NCBI GenBank assembly: GCA_002437105.1
Contig: DJOB01000006.1
Span: forward strand, 151,771-170,609
DNA: 18,839 nt
Direction: 5' to 3'
From: Caryophanales bacterium UBA6449
Lineage (GTDB): Bacteria; Bacillota_I; Bacilli_A; RFN20; CAG-288
In this document: positions 1 to 7,457 of the stretch, in pieces
How positions within the stretch are numbered: the first letter of the stretch is position 1
How the letters are laid out: each line of letters opens with the position of its first letter
The notes under the pieces: model-generated
Seen by the model: only the letters and a program-made list of their open reading frames with translations
Databases searched by the model: none
What the model was told of the DNA's origin: nothing
Made by a program: the position numbers and the translations under genes

Positions 1-2
1 CT

Positions 3-74
3 GGAGAGACTGGTCCTAAGGGTGACAAAGGAGACACCGGTGCTACCGGAGCTACTGGTGCTACCGGCGCTACT
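3..74 (+). repeat. Collagen-like Gly-X-Y coding repeat
   Basis: Eight consecutive nine-base units encode Gly-X-Y triplets. The last four are near-identical GGN-GCT-AC(C/T) units encoding Gly-Ala-Thr. The tract enters from beyond the left window edge, so its full length is unknown. Such tandem units can change copy number by slippage. Confidence 0.85.
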
Positions 75-1727
75 GCTTGGTCCAATACTATCCTTCCTTC
101 TGAGGGAGATGGTTCTGTGATTCCCAGCGTCGGAAGTGCTGTGGTTGGCGATGATATCTCCTTCAAGATGGTCCCCACTGTTACCACTACTACTGATGGT
201 GTTTATCTTGCGAGCAGTCTGTTTACTCATGTGGATGTTTACACTAAGAGCGCCGATTCTGCTACTCCTACTGTCACTACCTATTGGAATGGTACCAGTA
301 AGGAGATAGTCGATAATGTTTTAACTCTCAAGCAGGTTGAGGGCGGCTATGTTATCAAGGCTTACTTCCAAGATGGTATGGGCGGTATAGGACTTATCGG
401 TGGCAATGGAACTGAGGAGCACCCTTATCTGATCGATGCTAAGCAGGCTTCACTTGCCAGTAGAGCGCTCGAAGCGACCAATTCTAACAATGATTACGCC
501 TACTTTAAGGTAGCTGAACCCAATCAAACTATTTCCAAATGGACTACTGCTACTTATCTTTTCGGGTCGCTAGATTTCAATGGCGCTACTATTGAGAACA
601 TGAAGAATTACCTCTTTGGATATATTGGTAATCAATATAGCGATAAACCTACTGTACTTTCTAATGTTACTATCAAGAATCCCCAAATTAATCCTAGTAG
701 TGTCTTCGGAGGAGCAGTAGCTTTTACATTACATGGCGATGTAGACTTTAACAATGTTCATGTCGATGGTGGATCCATTATCACTAATTCTGGCTATGGT
801 GCTGGATCCTTCTTGGCCATGATCGGTTCAGATGTAAAGGACGATGTTAATACCATCAACTTTATCAATTCGACTTCTTCAGCGGATATCTATGGATCTT
901 CTGGCACGATTGCGGGTTTTGTCGGACCTGTTAGAACTGATTTCCAATCCAAACCTAACGCTAGGATAGTGATCAATGTCAAAGAGGGTTCTGAATACAC
1001 TGGAACCGAGAGGATATACAACGATTCTAATTATAATGACCTAGCCTCTACTGCCTATGTTATGCCTAGGGATTGGGCTAATATTCTTTCTCAAAAGCTG
1101 AGCGATGGTTCTTCTAGATTTGAGGCTAATGTTGCGGATGCTTCAACCAATAAACTCTTGAAGGCTTTTGACAATTCCTACTATAAGACTGAGTACTCCT
1201 ACAACAAATTTATACCTTTCACTGATCATGGAACTACCTATAACACTGCTGATGGTAGTGAGAATGGTACCTATAAGACTGATGTCTCTAGTGTTAAGGT
1301 GAAGGCTGATGAAGGCGCAACCCAGGCTAAGTTTACGCTCTCGATAGGATTTACTGATAAGAATTACATCCAAGCTTGGAATCAGTCCGATCTCATTACT
1401 TCTACTACCGCTGAGGATGGTGTGAATTACTTTGTCTCTAGTGCGATTAAGAATTACAAGATCGGATGCAATGGCTTATTCTGGGATCAGACTGGTACTA
1501 AGATTACTACTGGTACTCCCAAGTGGACTCTTGCTGCTGGTTCTGGAACCTGGAAGCAGGAGGGAGACTTCCTCATGTTCGCGACTGGATCCAATCTGAG
1601 CTGGGGTGCTGATTTCACCAAGAATAATCCTGGCTTCAAATCGGCTACCATCACTGTCACGCAGTATGATGCTGACAACAATCCCCTCTCTACTCAGGCT
1701 ATAAGTTTCGCCCATAGCACCTATTAG
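3..1727 (+). CDS. Collagen-like, beta-helix-type surface protein (5' end outside window)
   Basis: The frame is already open at the left edge, so the start, and any signal peptide or lipobox, lie upstream. A GTG at 117 is inside the reading frame and is not the true start. The visible protein opens with eight Gly-X-Y collagen-like triplets (GET GPK GDK GDT, then four GAT), followed by an Ig-like beta-rich stretch. At 399-437 a G-N-G-T-E-E-H-P-Y-L-I-D segment resembles the short motif that often introduces GLUG or beta-helix repeats in bacterial surface proteins. The next part (about 570-930) has the alternating hydrophobic, Asn- and Gly-rich texture of a right-handed beta-helix. There is no LPXTG motif or C-terminal membrane helix, so anchoring must be N-terminal or absent. 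Codons are T/A-ending (GGT, ACT, GCT, AAT) more often than in neighbours. It is probably secreted; adhesion is a guess. The next gene starts 23 bases downstream. Confidence 0.8.
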   Translation, partial: GETGPKGDKGDTGATGATGATGATAWSNTILPSEGDGSVIPSVGSAVVGDDISFKMVPTVTTTTDGVYLASSLFTHVDVYTKSADSATPTVTTYWNGTSKEIVDNVLTLKQVEGGYVIKAYFQDGMGGIGLIGGNGTEEHPYLIDAKQASLASRALEATNSNNDYAYFKVAEPNQTISKWTTATYLFGSLDFNGATIENMKNYLFGYIGNQYSDKPTVLSNVTIKNPQINPSSVFGGAVAFTLHGDVDFNNVHVDGGSIITNSGYGAGSFLAMIGSDVKDDVNTINFINSTSSADIYGSSGTIAGFVGPVRTDFQSKPNARIVINVKEGSEYTGTERIYNDSNYNDLASTAYVMPRDWANILSQKLSDGSSRFEANVADASTNKLLKAFDNSYYKTEYSYNKFIPFTDHGTTYNTADGSENGTYKTDVSSVKVKADEGATQAKFTLSIGFTDKNYIQAWNQSDLITSTTAEDGVNYFVSSAIKNYKIGCNGLFWDQTGTKITTGTPKWTLAAGSGTWKQEGDFLMFATGSNLSWGADFTKNNPGFKSATITVTQYDADNNPLSTQAISFAHSTY

Positions 1728-1750
1728 GTATCAGTGAGGCGTAGGAATCT

Positions 1751-2932
1751 ATGACAAAAAAGAATCGTTCCCACGCATTTGGAATCTGGATGTTCTTCTT
1801 CACCCTGTTTGTAGTTCTTACTCTGATCGTAGGTGTGCTTCTATCTGATAGCCTCGCTCTTCTACCAGGGTTTACAGGGTATTTGAAGGACAATTTAGGT
1901 TTCCCTGCTGTGGATGGAACCGCTAGCGGCTGGTCTCTTATCGGAACTGTTGCGGTGGTTATCTACTTCTTCTCCTTCGGCGTTCGGGGCTTTGAGACCG
2001 ATACGATGGTCAAAGCCACTAGGACTGACAATCGAAGGTTCGCCTTTAAGCTGATGTTCTCCCTCTTCTGCTTCATGCTGCTAGTCAACGTCATCGTGCT
2101 TTCTCTGCTCCCTCTGAATTCATCCAATGTGAAGAATGCAGCTCTGTTTGCTGGCGAGAGCGGAGTGCTGGCTCTGATCGTCACGCTGATCGTGTTCCTG
2201 ATCTTTGCCATCATCTTCTTCGTCGTCGCGGCTTGCAAGAAGAATGCTGCGAGAAAAGCGAAGGCGAAGGCCCTCAAGAAGGCCGAGGCTGCTACTTCTG
2301 AGATTGAAGCCAAGCCTGCTGAAGCTGTCTCGCGCACGATGGAAGATATCGAGAAGGAGGAGGCGATCGATAGCGCTGCTCCTTCCGTTACTGAAGTCTC
2401 CGTCGTCAATGGCGAAGCGGTTATCGATGAGGGACTCGGAAAGGCGGAGGATTCCGTTGCTGCTGACGAGGCGATCGATTCGGCTCCCGAGCCGGAGCCT
2501 GCTCCTGCTGAGGAGTCGGCCCCCGAGAAGCAGCTGGCGGATGGAATCTATCTGGAGACTCCCGATCATCGGTTTATCGCTCTCAATATCCATTCTTCTC
2601 CCTATTTTTCGGATCCTGAATACGGATTCTCTGGAAAGCTGGGACACGGTATATATCGCGTAGTGGTGGTGACTGATGGGGCGGTTGAGGAAGCTCCGTA
2701 CTCGAAGGTGGCGTACGATGTCGGATACACGCTTGAGGGTGCTGCGGATTCTATCTTCGCTGTCGACCATAGTCTGCGCTGCTATAGCGAAGAGGAGAAG
2801 CGCTCGTTCAACTATACCAATGGTGATTCGCTGTTGCGCTTCCATGGAGATGAGAATCGGGATTACACCATCTGGGTTCGCATCTACGACAACACATCCA
2901 ATCGCCGTTGGTGTGTTATCTACGCTGAGTAG
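1751..2932 (+). CDS. Four-helix membrane protein with acidic linker and cytosolic C-terminal domain, unknown function
   Basis: I do not recognise a named family. Four transmembrane helices are visible at about residues 10-31, 61-80, 99-120 and 138-161. The N-terminus (KKNR) and the stretch after helix 4 (CKKNAARKAKAK) are basic, so both ends should be cytosolic. An Ala/Glu/Pro-rich low-complexity linker follows (about 163-261; EAIDSA occurs twice), then a beta-rich globular domain (262-393) rich in Tyr and Asp. The membrane domain aligns with that of the AAA+ ATPase downstream at 3039: P52-x8-W61, F81-E82, D93-N94-R95, F97-A98, LSLLP 117-121 and N129-A-A-L-F all have counterparts at nearly the same spacing. 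This suggests a partner subunit in a membrane complex. The ATG at 1751 lies 23 bases after the collagen-like gene, with only a weak Shine-Dalgarno. A strong terminator follows the stop. Confidence 0.8.
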   Translation: MTKKNRSHAFGIWMFFFTLFVVLTLIVGVLLSDSLALLPGFTGYLKDNLGFPAVDGTASGWSLIGTVAVVIYFFSFGVRGFETDTMVKATRTDNRRFAFKLMFSLFCFMLLVNVIVLSLLPLNSSNVKNAALFAGESGVLALIVTLIVFLIFAIIFFVVAACKKNAARKAKAKALKKAEAATSEIEAKPAEAVSRTMEDIEKEEAIDSAAPSVTEVSVVNGEAVIDEGLGKAEDSVAADEAIDSAPEPEPAPAEESAPEKQLADGIYLETPDHRFIALNIHSSPYFSDPEYGFSGKLGHGIYRVVVVTDGAVEEAPYSKVAYDVGYTLEGAADSIFAVDHSLRCYSEEEKRSFNYTNGDSLLRFHGDENRDYTIWVRIYDNTSNRRWCVIYAE

Positions 2933-2945
2933 GCTCGATATGATG

Positions 2946-2979
2946 AGAGATAGCGCTTCTACGCGCTATCTCTTTTATT
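2946..2979 (+). terminator. Rho-independent terminator after the membrane protein
   Basis: A perfect 10-bp stem (GAGATAGCGC with GCGCTATCTC, arms 2947-2956 and 2963-2972) encloses a six-base loop TTCTAC and is followed by TTTTATT. It ends the transcript of the two upstream genes, so the AAA+ ATPase gene needs its own promoter or read-through. Confidence 0.9.
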
Positions 2980-3037
2980 GATTAATAATTTAAACTATTA
3001 AAGGCTCAGGGTGTATCGCATGATTTAGGAGGTTTCC
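2973..3037 (+). promoter_or_regulatory. Leader of the AAA+ ATPase gene with strong ribosome binding site
   Basis: The AT-rich stretch 2978-3001 directly after the terminator contains -10-like hexamers (TAAACT 2991-2996; TATTAA 2996-3001), but no convincing -35 box at 16-18 bases, so the promoter is only tentative. AGGAGG at 3027-3032, six bases before the ATG at 3039, is a consensus Shine-Dalgarno and fixes the start of the ATPase gene. Confidence 0.45.
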
Positions 3038-3038
3038 T

Positions 3039-4733
3039 ATGAAAGGCAAAAAGACCACACTGAAGTTGAAGCCTAAGAGTTTTGCAATCAGTTTCGTTAT
3101 CATTCTCTTTGCAATTACGGCGGCTGTTTCAGGCTTCTTCCTCGATTCCTCTATCTATAAGGGACAAAATATTTTTAAGAGCCTTCTGTCGGTGATCCAT
3201 ATCCCTTTGGTCAATGCTGACTATCGTGCTTGGTTCGTCCTCTGCTTTACCAGTCTGTTCATCGGTCTAGGGGCGTTGGTCATCAACTTCGAATACCTGA
3301 AGGCTCTATCTCAGGGGAAGAATTTTAATGACAATAGGTGGTTCGCTATCAGCTTCATAACCTTCTTGGTCACTATTGTCATCACTGTTCAGGTCGACGC
3401 TCTATCTCTGCTCCCCTACACCATGGATAGCTTCATCAATGCACTGATCTTCCTCGGCTCCTCTTATCTAGTCGCTATCCCCGTGTTTATCGTTCTTCTG
3501 GTCGTGTTGGCTCTGCTGTCTGCTTTCGGATATTTTATCATTCGCAGTGCGATCAAGGGCCGTCCCAGCTTCGCTGGTTTCAATGATGATGATGATTCGG
3601 GAGAAAAAGGAGCTGAAAAGTCTATGGTTCAAACTAGGGAAGAGGTATTTCCTACTCTCTGCAGCGTAGACGAGAAGTTCGAGAATAAGACCCCGGCTAA
3701 TATCAAGAGCGCTTCTATCACTCTGAATGATCTGGTCACCCAGTTCAGGCTGTTTCTGGCTCAGAAGGAAGGTCTGTACTTCTCGCTGGATAAGCTCCGT
3801 CAGTTCATCGCCGGTATGGCTACTAGCCACCTGCTTATTCTGGAGGGACTCTCCGGAACTGGTAAGTCCTCGCTGGCTAGATATTTCTCTACCTTCATCG
3901 GCGAGGATTCGTTCTTCGAGCCGGTCCAGGCTTCCTGGCACGATCGTACGTCGCTCCTCGGCTTCTACAACGACTTTACGAGACGCTATAGCGAGACTGA
4001 ATTCCTCAAGCGCCTCTATGAGTTCACCTATCGTCCCCACGATGTGAACATCATGGTTCTCGATGAGGTCAACATATCTAGGGTCGAATACTATTTCGCT
4101 GATTTCCTCTCCATCATGGAGTATCCTCGCGATCTGTGGAAGGTCAAGGTGATGCAGCTTCCCTTCGGTTTCTTACCCCCTGCTCATCTGGAGGGTGGAT
4201 TCGTCAAGATCCCTGAGAACACCTGGTTCATCGGAACTGCTAATAAGGATGATTCGACCTACACCATCACCGATAAGGTCTATGACCGTGCGATCGCCAT
4301 CTCTTTCAACTCGATCAATAGTCCCTTCGAGGTTGAGGGTGAGATCTCGCCTATCAAGATGTCCTATGAAGGTTTGAACGCTCTATTCAGAAAGGCTATC
4401 GATAATCCTGCATTTAGGCTTACTGATAAGGATATCGAGCAGTTCAACGGCGTCGTGGACCTGATCTACCGCACCTTCGATCTCTCCTTCGGAAACCGTG
4501 TGTGGAATCAGATAATCACCTTCGTGCCTGTCTTCGTCGCCTGTGGTGGTACCAAGGAGCAGGCTCTAGACTTCCTTTTGGCTCGGAAGTATCTCTATAA
4601 GATACAGGGACGTTTTGAGAGCTTCGTCAAACCGGGACTTCTCACCGTCAAGGAGAAGATTCATCAGACCTATGGCGATAATGCCTTTGTCGAGACTGAC
4701 GCGCTCCTGGATAGCATGATCAGAAAGTTGTAA
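3039..4733 (+). CDS. Membrane-anchored McrB-like AAA+ ATPase
   Basis: Four transmembrane helices (about residues 15-35, 65-83, 102-119, 142-168) come first, then a charged linker (about 170-225, with an Asp run) and a cytosolic AAA+ module. Walker A is G270-LSGTG-K276-S-S. Walker B is IMVLDE, with D342 and E343. A sensor-1-like stretch is FIGTAN (397-402), and YDRA (415-418) sits where McrB/MoxR-type ATPases carry the arginine-finger region. McrB family ATPases are GTP- or ATP-driven rings that work with an McrC-type partner; here the following gene, four bases downstream, fits that partner. Unlike McrB, there is no N-terminal DNA-binding domain, only a membrane anchor related to the upstream gene. 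Nucleotide preference cannot be read from the sequence. Start chosen for the consensus AGGAGG six bases upstream and the basic cytosolic N-terminus. Confidence 0.85.
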   Translation: MKGKKTTLKLKPKSFAISFVIILFAITAAVSGFFLDSSIYKGQNIFKSLLSVIHIPLVNADYRAWFVLCFTSLFIGLGALVINFEYLKALSQGKNFNDNRWFAISFITFLVTIVITVQVDALSLLPYTMDSFINALIFLGSSYLVAIPVFIVLLVVLALLSAFGYFIIRSAIKGRPSFAGFNDDDDSGEKGAEKSMVQTREEVFPTLCSVDEKFENKTPANIKSASITLNDLVTQFRLFLAQKEGLYFSLDKLRQFIAGMATSHLLILEGLSGTGKSSLARYFSTFIGEDSFFEPVQASWHDRTSLLGFYNDFTRRYSETEFLKRLYEFTYRPHDVNIMVLDEVNISRVEYYFADFLSIMEYPRDLWKVKVMQLPFGFLPPAHLEGGFVKIPENTWFIGTANKDDSTYTITDKVYDRAIAISFNSINSPFEVEGEISPIKMSYEGLNALFRKAIDNPAFRLTDKDIEQFNGVVDLIYRTFDLSFGNRVWNQIITFVPVFVACGGTKEQALDFLLARKYLYKIQGRFESFVKPGLLTVKEKIHQTYGDNAFVETDALLDSMIRKL

Positions 4734-4737
4734 TCCT

Positions 4738-6129
4738 ATGTCCAGAGATTTTCTCAAAGATACCTTAGGTGGTATCAGGAAGTGCCTCGATGGCTCTATC
4801 TCCCTCACCGAGAGAATCCATGATGGTAGTCTCCCTCTCACCTTCCCCTATTCTGATCAGGAGATCTTTGAGAGAGCTGGAGCCATCTCTGAATGCTTGG
4901 AGCGAATCCTGGGAATCGTCAGGCTTCCGCATGTCCAATCGACGACTGAAGAGGTCATCAAATCCAGTTTTATCACCCCTTCTGTCACACCGCAGCAGCT
5001 GTCCAAGACCATTCAGGACGCTTCGTTATGGCATCGAGATAACAATGAGTTCTATCCCGAAAAGGTATTTACCGACGAGAAGACCGATACGATAGTCATC
5101 TATGAGAACCGCTTTATCGTCGAGCTGATCAACAGGCTGTCTGAAGAGGTGGATATCCTGCTGGCTGGTGCTATGTTTAAGCATCAGACTCTGCTGAAGA
5201 ACATGAACGGCGCCTATTTGACATTCGATACGAATAGTTTCTTTGAGGATTATGCCTTTCTCGGTTATCCTTATCCCTTCTATGGCAATACCTTTGATAA
5301 GGACTATGATCTCGATAATCTGCTCGCTAAGATCAAGAGCAAGATCACGATCATCAAGACGACCGATTTCTATCGGCAACTCTATCCCTATGCTCTGAAT
5401 GGTATACCTTACGCGACTAATATTCTGATTCACAATCCTCTCTACAACTATTGTTATCGTTTCTATCTCGATAATTATCAGAGCGATGCGGAGAAGGTCA
5501 GCACCGATATCCTGTATTACAATTTCGTCCTTCTCTCGCTGCTGGGAGCTCTGCCCTTTGCGCTTCAGAAGTTCGGAGAGGCACACCTCGATGCCGATAA
5601 TCGGTTGAGGTTCAAACCGGTCTCGGTCAGAGCGGGATACTTTATTCTGACTCTATCCGAGGATCCGGAAAGGCTGGGACTCATATTCGAGAGCCGGTTG
5701 GTCGATAGCCACAACCGCGAGTACAGCTATTCCTCCTACTATCTGCTGGTCACTAGGAACTATACGACCGAACATCGGCCGGCGGTTCTCGATAGCCTGG
5801 CCAACAAGCAGAAGTCATACAGCGACTCCTTCATCATCTGTATGAAGAATACATCCATATATAACGATCACATCCTGCCGATCAGCTTCGTGGGTTCCTA
5901 TCCGACGAGCGTCTGGAAGAATTTCATCAAGCACATCACCTTCCTGGTTGAGACCGATTCTGATTTCTATTCTTCTCATTGCCCGGTCTGTGGAAGCGAT
6001 TCGGTCCTGTTCCTCGATGGCAATAAGATCTGCAACGTCTGCAATTCGCGATATATGGAGACCAATATCGATAGCAAGCATCTAATCTGGGTTCAGAGCT
6101 TCTTTAAGAGAGACTATACGAAGAGATAG
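4738..6129 (+). CDS. DUF2357/McrC-like protein with C-terminal zinc ribbon
   Basis: This soluble protein of 463 residues has no signal peptide or transmembrane helix. Y122-ENRF is the type of conserved motif found in DUF2357/McrC-like proteins that pair with McrB-type ATPases. A second conserved-looking block is TNILIHNPLYNYCYRFY (about 227-243). The C-terminus carries a clear zinc ribbon, CPVC (415-418) and CNVC (432-435). McrC proteins usually end in a PD-(D/E)XK nuclease; I cannot find an unambiguous one here, although FESRLVD near residue 325 might hide a degenerate version. The ATG lies four bases after the ATPase stop, so the two are almost certainly co-translated. Possible jobs are regulator or effector of the membrane ring, in defence or in envelope maintenance; the sequence does not decide. 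The DUF2357 assignment is from memory of the family and is moderate. Confidence 0.7.
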   Translation: MSRDFLKDTLGGIRKCLDGSISLTERIHDGSLPLTFPYSDQEIFERAGAISECLERILGIVRLPHVQSTTEEVIKSSFITPSVTPQQLSKTIQDASLWHRDNNEFYPEKVFTDEKTDTIVIYENRFIVELINRLSEEVDILLAGAMFKHQTLLKNMNGAYLTFDTNSFFEDYAFLGYPYPFYGNTFDKDYDLDNLLAKIKSKITIIKTTDFYRQLYPYALNGIPYATNILIHNPLYNYCYRFYLDNYQSDAEKVSTDILYYNFVLLSLLGALPFALQKFGEAHLDADNRLRFKPVSVRAGYFILTLSEDPERLGLIFESRLVDSHNREYSYSSYYLLVTRNYTTEHRPAVLDSLANKQKSYSDSFIICMKNTSIYNDHILPISFVGSYPTSVWKNFIKHITFLVETDSDFYSSHCPVCGSDSVLFLDGNKICNVCNSRYMETNIDSKHLIWVQSFFKRDYTKR

Positions 6130-6151
6130 TTATCTTATTCTTCGATCTAAG

Positions 6152-6197
6152 AAAAAACTGTCACCTGCTTTCGTCTTGCGAAGGTGGCAGTTTTTTT
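6152..6197. terminator. Bidirectional terminator between the DUF2357 gene and cca
   Basis: AAAAAACTG-T-CACC pairs with GGTG-G-CAGTTTTTTT around a loop that can pair further (TTCG with CGAA). A-tract before and T-tract after make it usable from both strands, which suits the convergent genes ending at 6129 and 6222. Confidence 0.88.
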
Positions 6198-6221
6198 ATC
6201 TTGAACATATAGATAGATGAA

Positions 6222-7457
6222 TCAGTTGTGCTCGAGCTTTTTCTTCAACCACGCTAGCTGTGCTTTTCTCTCGTTGGGAAGGCGCATCTGGTTGACGGAG
6301 AGGAGCAGTTCTTCCAGGGTGTTTTTGAATTCGGGCCCCGGCTTCATCCCAGCTCTCTTCAAGTCGTTGCCTGTGATCTTCAAGTCTCTAGTTGAGATGG
6401 GTGTTCCATCGATAAGAGGGTCAGCATATAGCCTGGAGATAGTTCTATCCAGGGAATCTCTATCAGTCAATCCGGAGCGGCCCCAGATGTATCTGATCAC
6501 CACTTCGGGATCCAGTGGCGCGGTCTCTAATAGGAGCAGCCTGAATCTCGATGGATCGTTCAATTCATCAAAGGTAAAAGATTCATCGATGTCCAATAGC
6601 GATCTGATCGCCTCCGCCGTGGCGGACGAGTATTTCAGCGAGTGGAGCAGGTCGTAGGCACGTGAGGGTGAGATCCTGTCCGACCTCAATAGTAGAGCTA
6701 GGTTAGAATATGCGTTATCGCTCGATACTAGAGGCAGATCATTTTTCCATTTCTCATCTTTAAATTGAAAGATGGTTTCGAATATCGCACTCTGTTTTCG
6801 GACTATCGCGAAGAATGAGTCCGAGGCGGCAATCCTGGATATCTCGGACTCGATCCTCTCCTCGGAGATATCGTTCAGGTAGTGGGCGCAAGCCAGCATC
6901 GCGCTCTGGGTCCCTGGTTCGATCTGAAAATCTATAGTGGCCGAGAACCTTATCGCCCTGAGGATGCGCAGGGCGTCCTCATCGAATCTCTGATACGGAT
7001 CGCCGATCGCCCTGATCGTGCGGTGGTGTAGGTCCTCGAGTCCCGAGTGAAAATCGTAGATGAATTCGGGATAGTAGTAGAAAGCGTTGATGGTGAAGTC
7101 TCTTCTCTGCGAATCGGTTTCGGCTGAGGATGTGAAGGAGATGGAATCGGGATGGCGGTGGTCGGTGTACTCTCCTTCGGTTCTGAATGTGGTGATATCG
7201 ATGGGGGCATGGTTGATGATGACTGTGATAGTCCCATGTTTGATACCGGTCTTGTAGCTTCTGTATCCGCGGAATGCCGATAGAGTCTCAGCTGGCTGGG
7301 CCGAGGTGCAGATATCGAAATCGTGCGGTTTCTTTCCGAGCAGAAAATCGCGGATGGCTCCTCCGACGATATAAGCTTTGAAGCCGTTCTGGGAAAGGTG
7401 ATCTAAAGCGGCTGCCACCTCGTTCGGCAGGGGGATTTCAGTCTTTATTATCTTCAT
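6222..7457 (-). CDS. cca: CCA-adding tRNA nucleotidyltransferase
   Basis: A class II CCA-adding enzyme, which builds or repairs the 3' CCA of tRNA using CTP and ATP. The nucleotidyltransferase head shows VGGAIRDFLLG (31-41) and DFD (46-48), whose D46 and D48 are the metal-binding pair; D87 is the likely third carboxylate. RRDFTINA (118-125) and RFDEDALRILRAIRF (157-171) are the following conserved motifs, the latter containing the EDxxR template that reads the incoming base. The rest is helical neck, body and tail. Length (411) is normal. The start ATG (7457-7455) lies 20 bases inside the end of dus and has only a weak Shine-Dalgarno, which implies translational coupling in a dus-cca tRNA-maturation operon. 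It ends with TGA, evidence that TGA is a stop here. Confidence 0.96.
   Translation of the reverse strand: MKIIKTEIPLPNEVAAALDHLSQNGFKAYIVGGAIRDFLLGKKPHDFDICTSAQPAETLSAFRGYRSYKTGIKHGTITVIINHAPIDITTFRTEGEYTDHRHPDSISFTSSAETDSQRRDFTINAFYYYPEFIYDFHSGLEDLHHRTIRAIGDPYQRFDEDALRILRAIRFSATIDFQIEPGTQSAMLACAHYLNDISEERIESEISRIAASDSFFAIVRKQSAIFETIFQFKDEKWKNDLPLVSSDNAYSNLALLLRSDRISPSRAYDLLHSLKYSSATAEAIRSLLDIDESFTFDELNDPSRFRLLLLETAPLDPEVVIRYIWGRSGLTDRDSLDRTISRLYADPLIDGTPISTRDLKITGNDLKRAGMKPGPEFKNTLEELLLSVNQMRLPNERKAQLAWLKKKLEHN

Noticed and set aside
117..1727. Starting the first gene at the GTG at 117
   Set aside because: The same frame stays open to the left edge and encodes collagen-like Gly-X-Y triplets, so the GTG is an internal Val codon.
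2120..2845. Minus-strand open frame of about 240 codons over the membrane protein gene
   Set aside because: Arg/Ser/Leu-rich product with no recognisable domain and no ribosome binding site. The plus strand has clear helices and a domain homologous to its neighbour.
4738..6129. Calling the DUF2357-like protein a DNA endonuclease
   Set aside because: No clear D...(D/E)XK triad could be found by eye; only the zinc ribbon and the ENRF-type core are evident.
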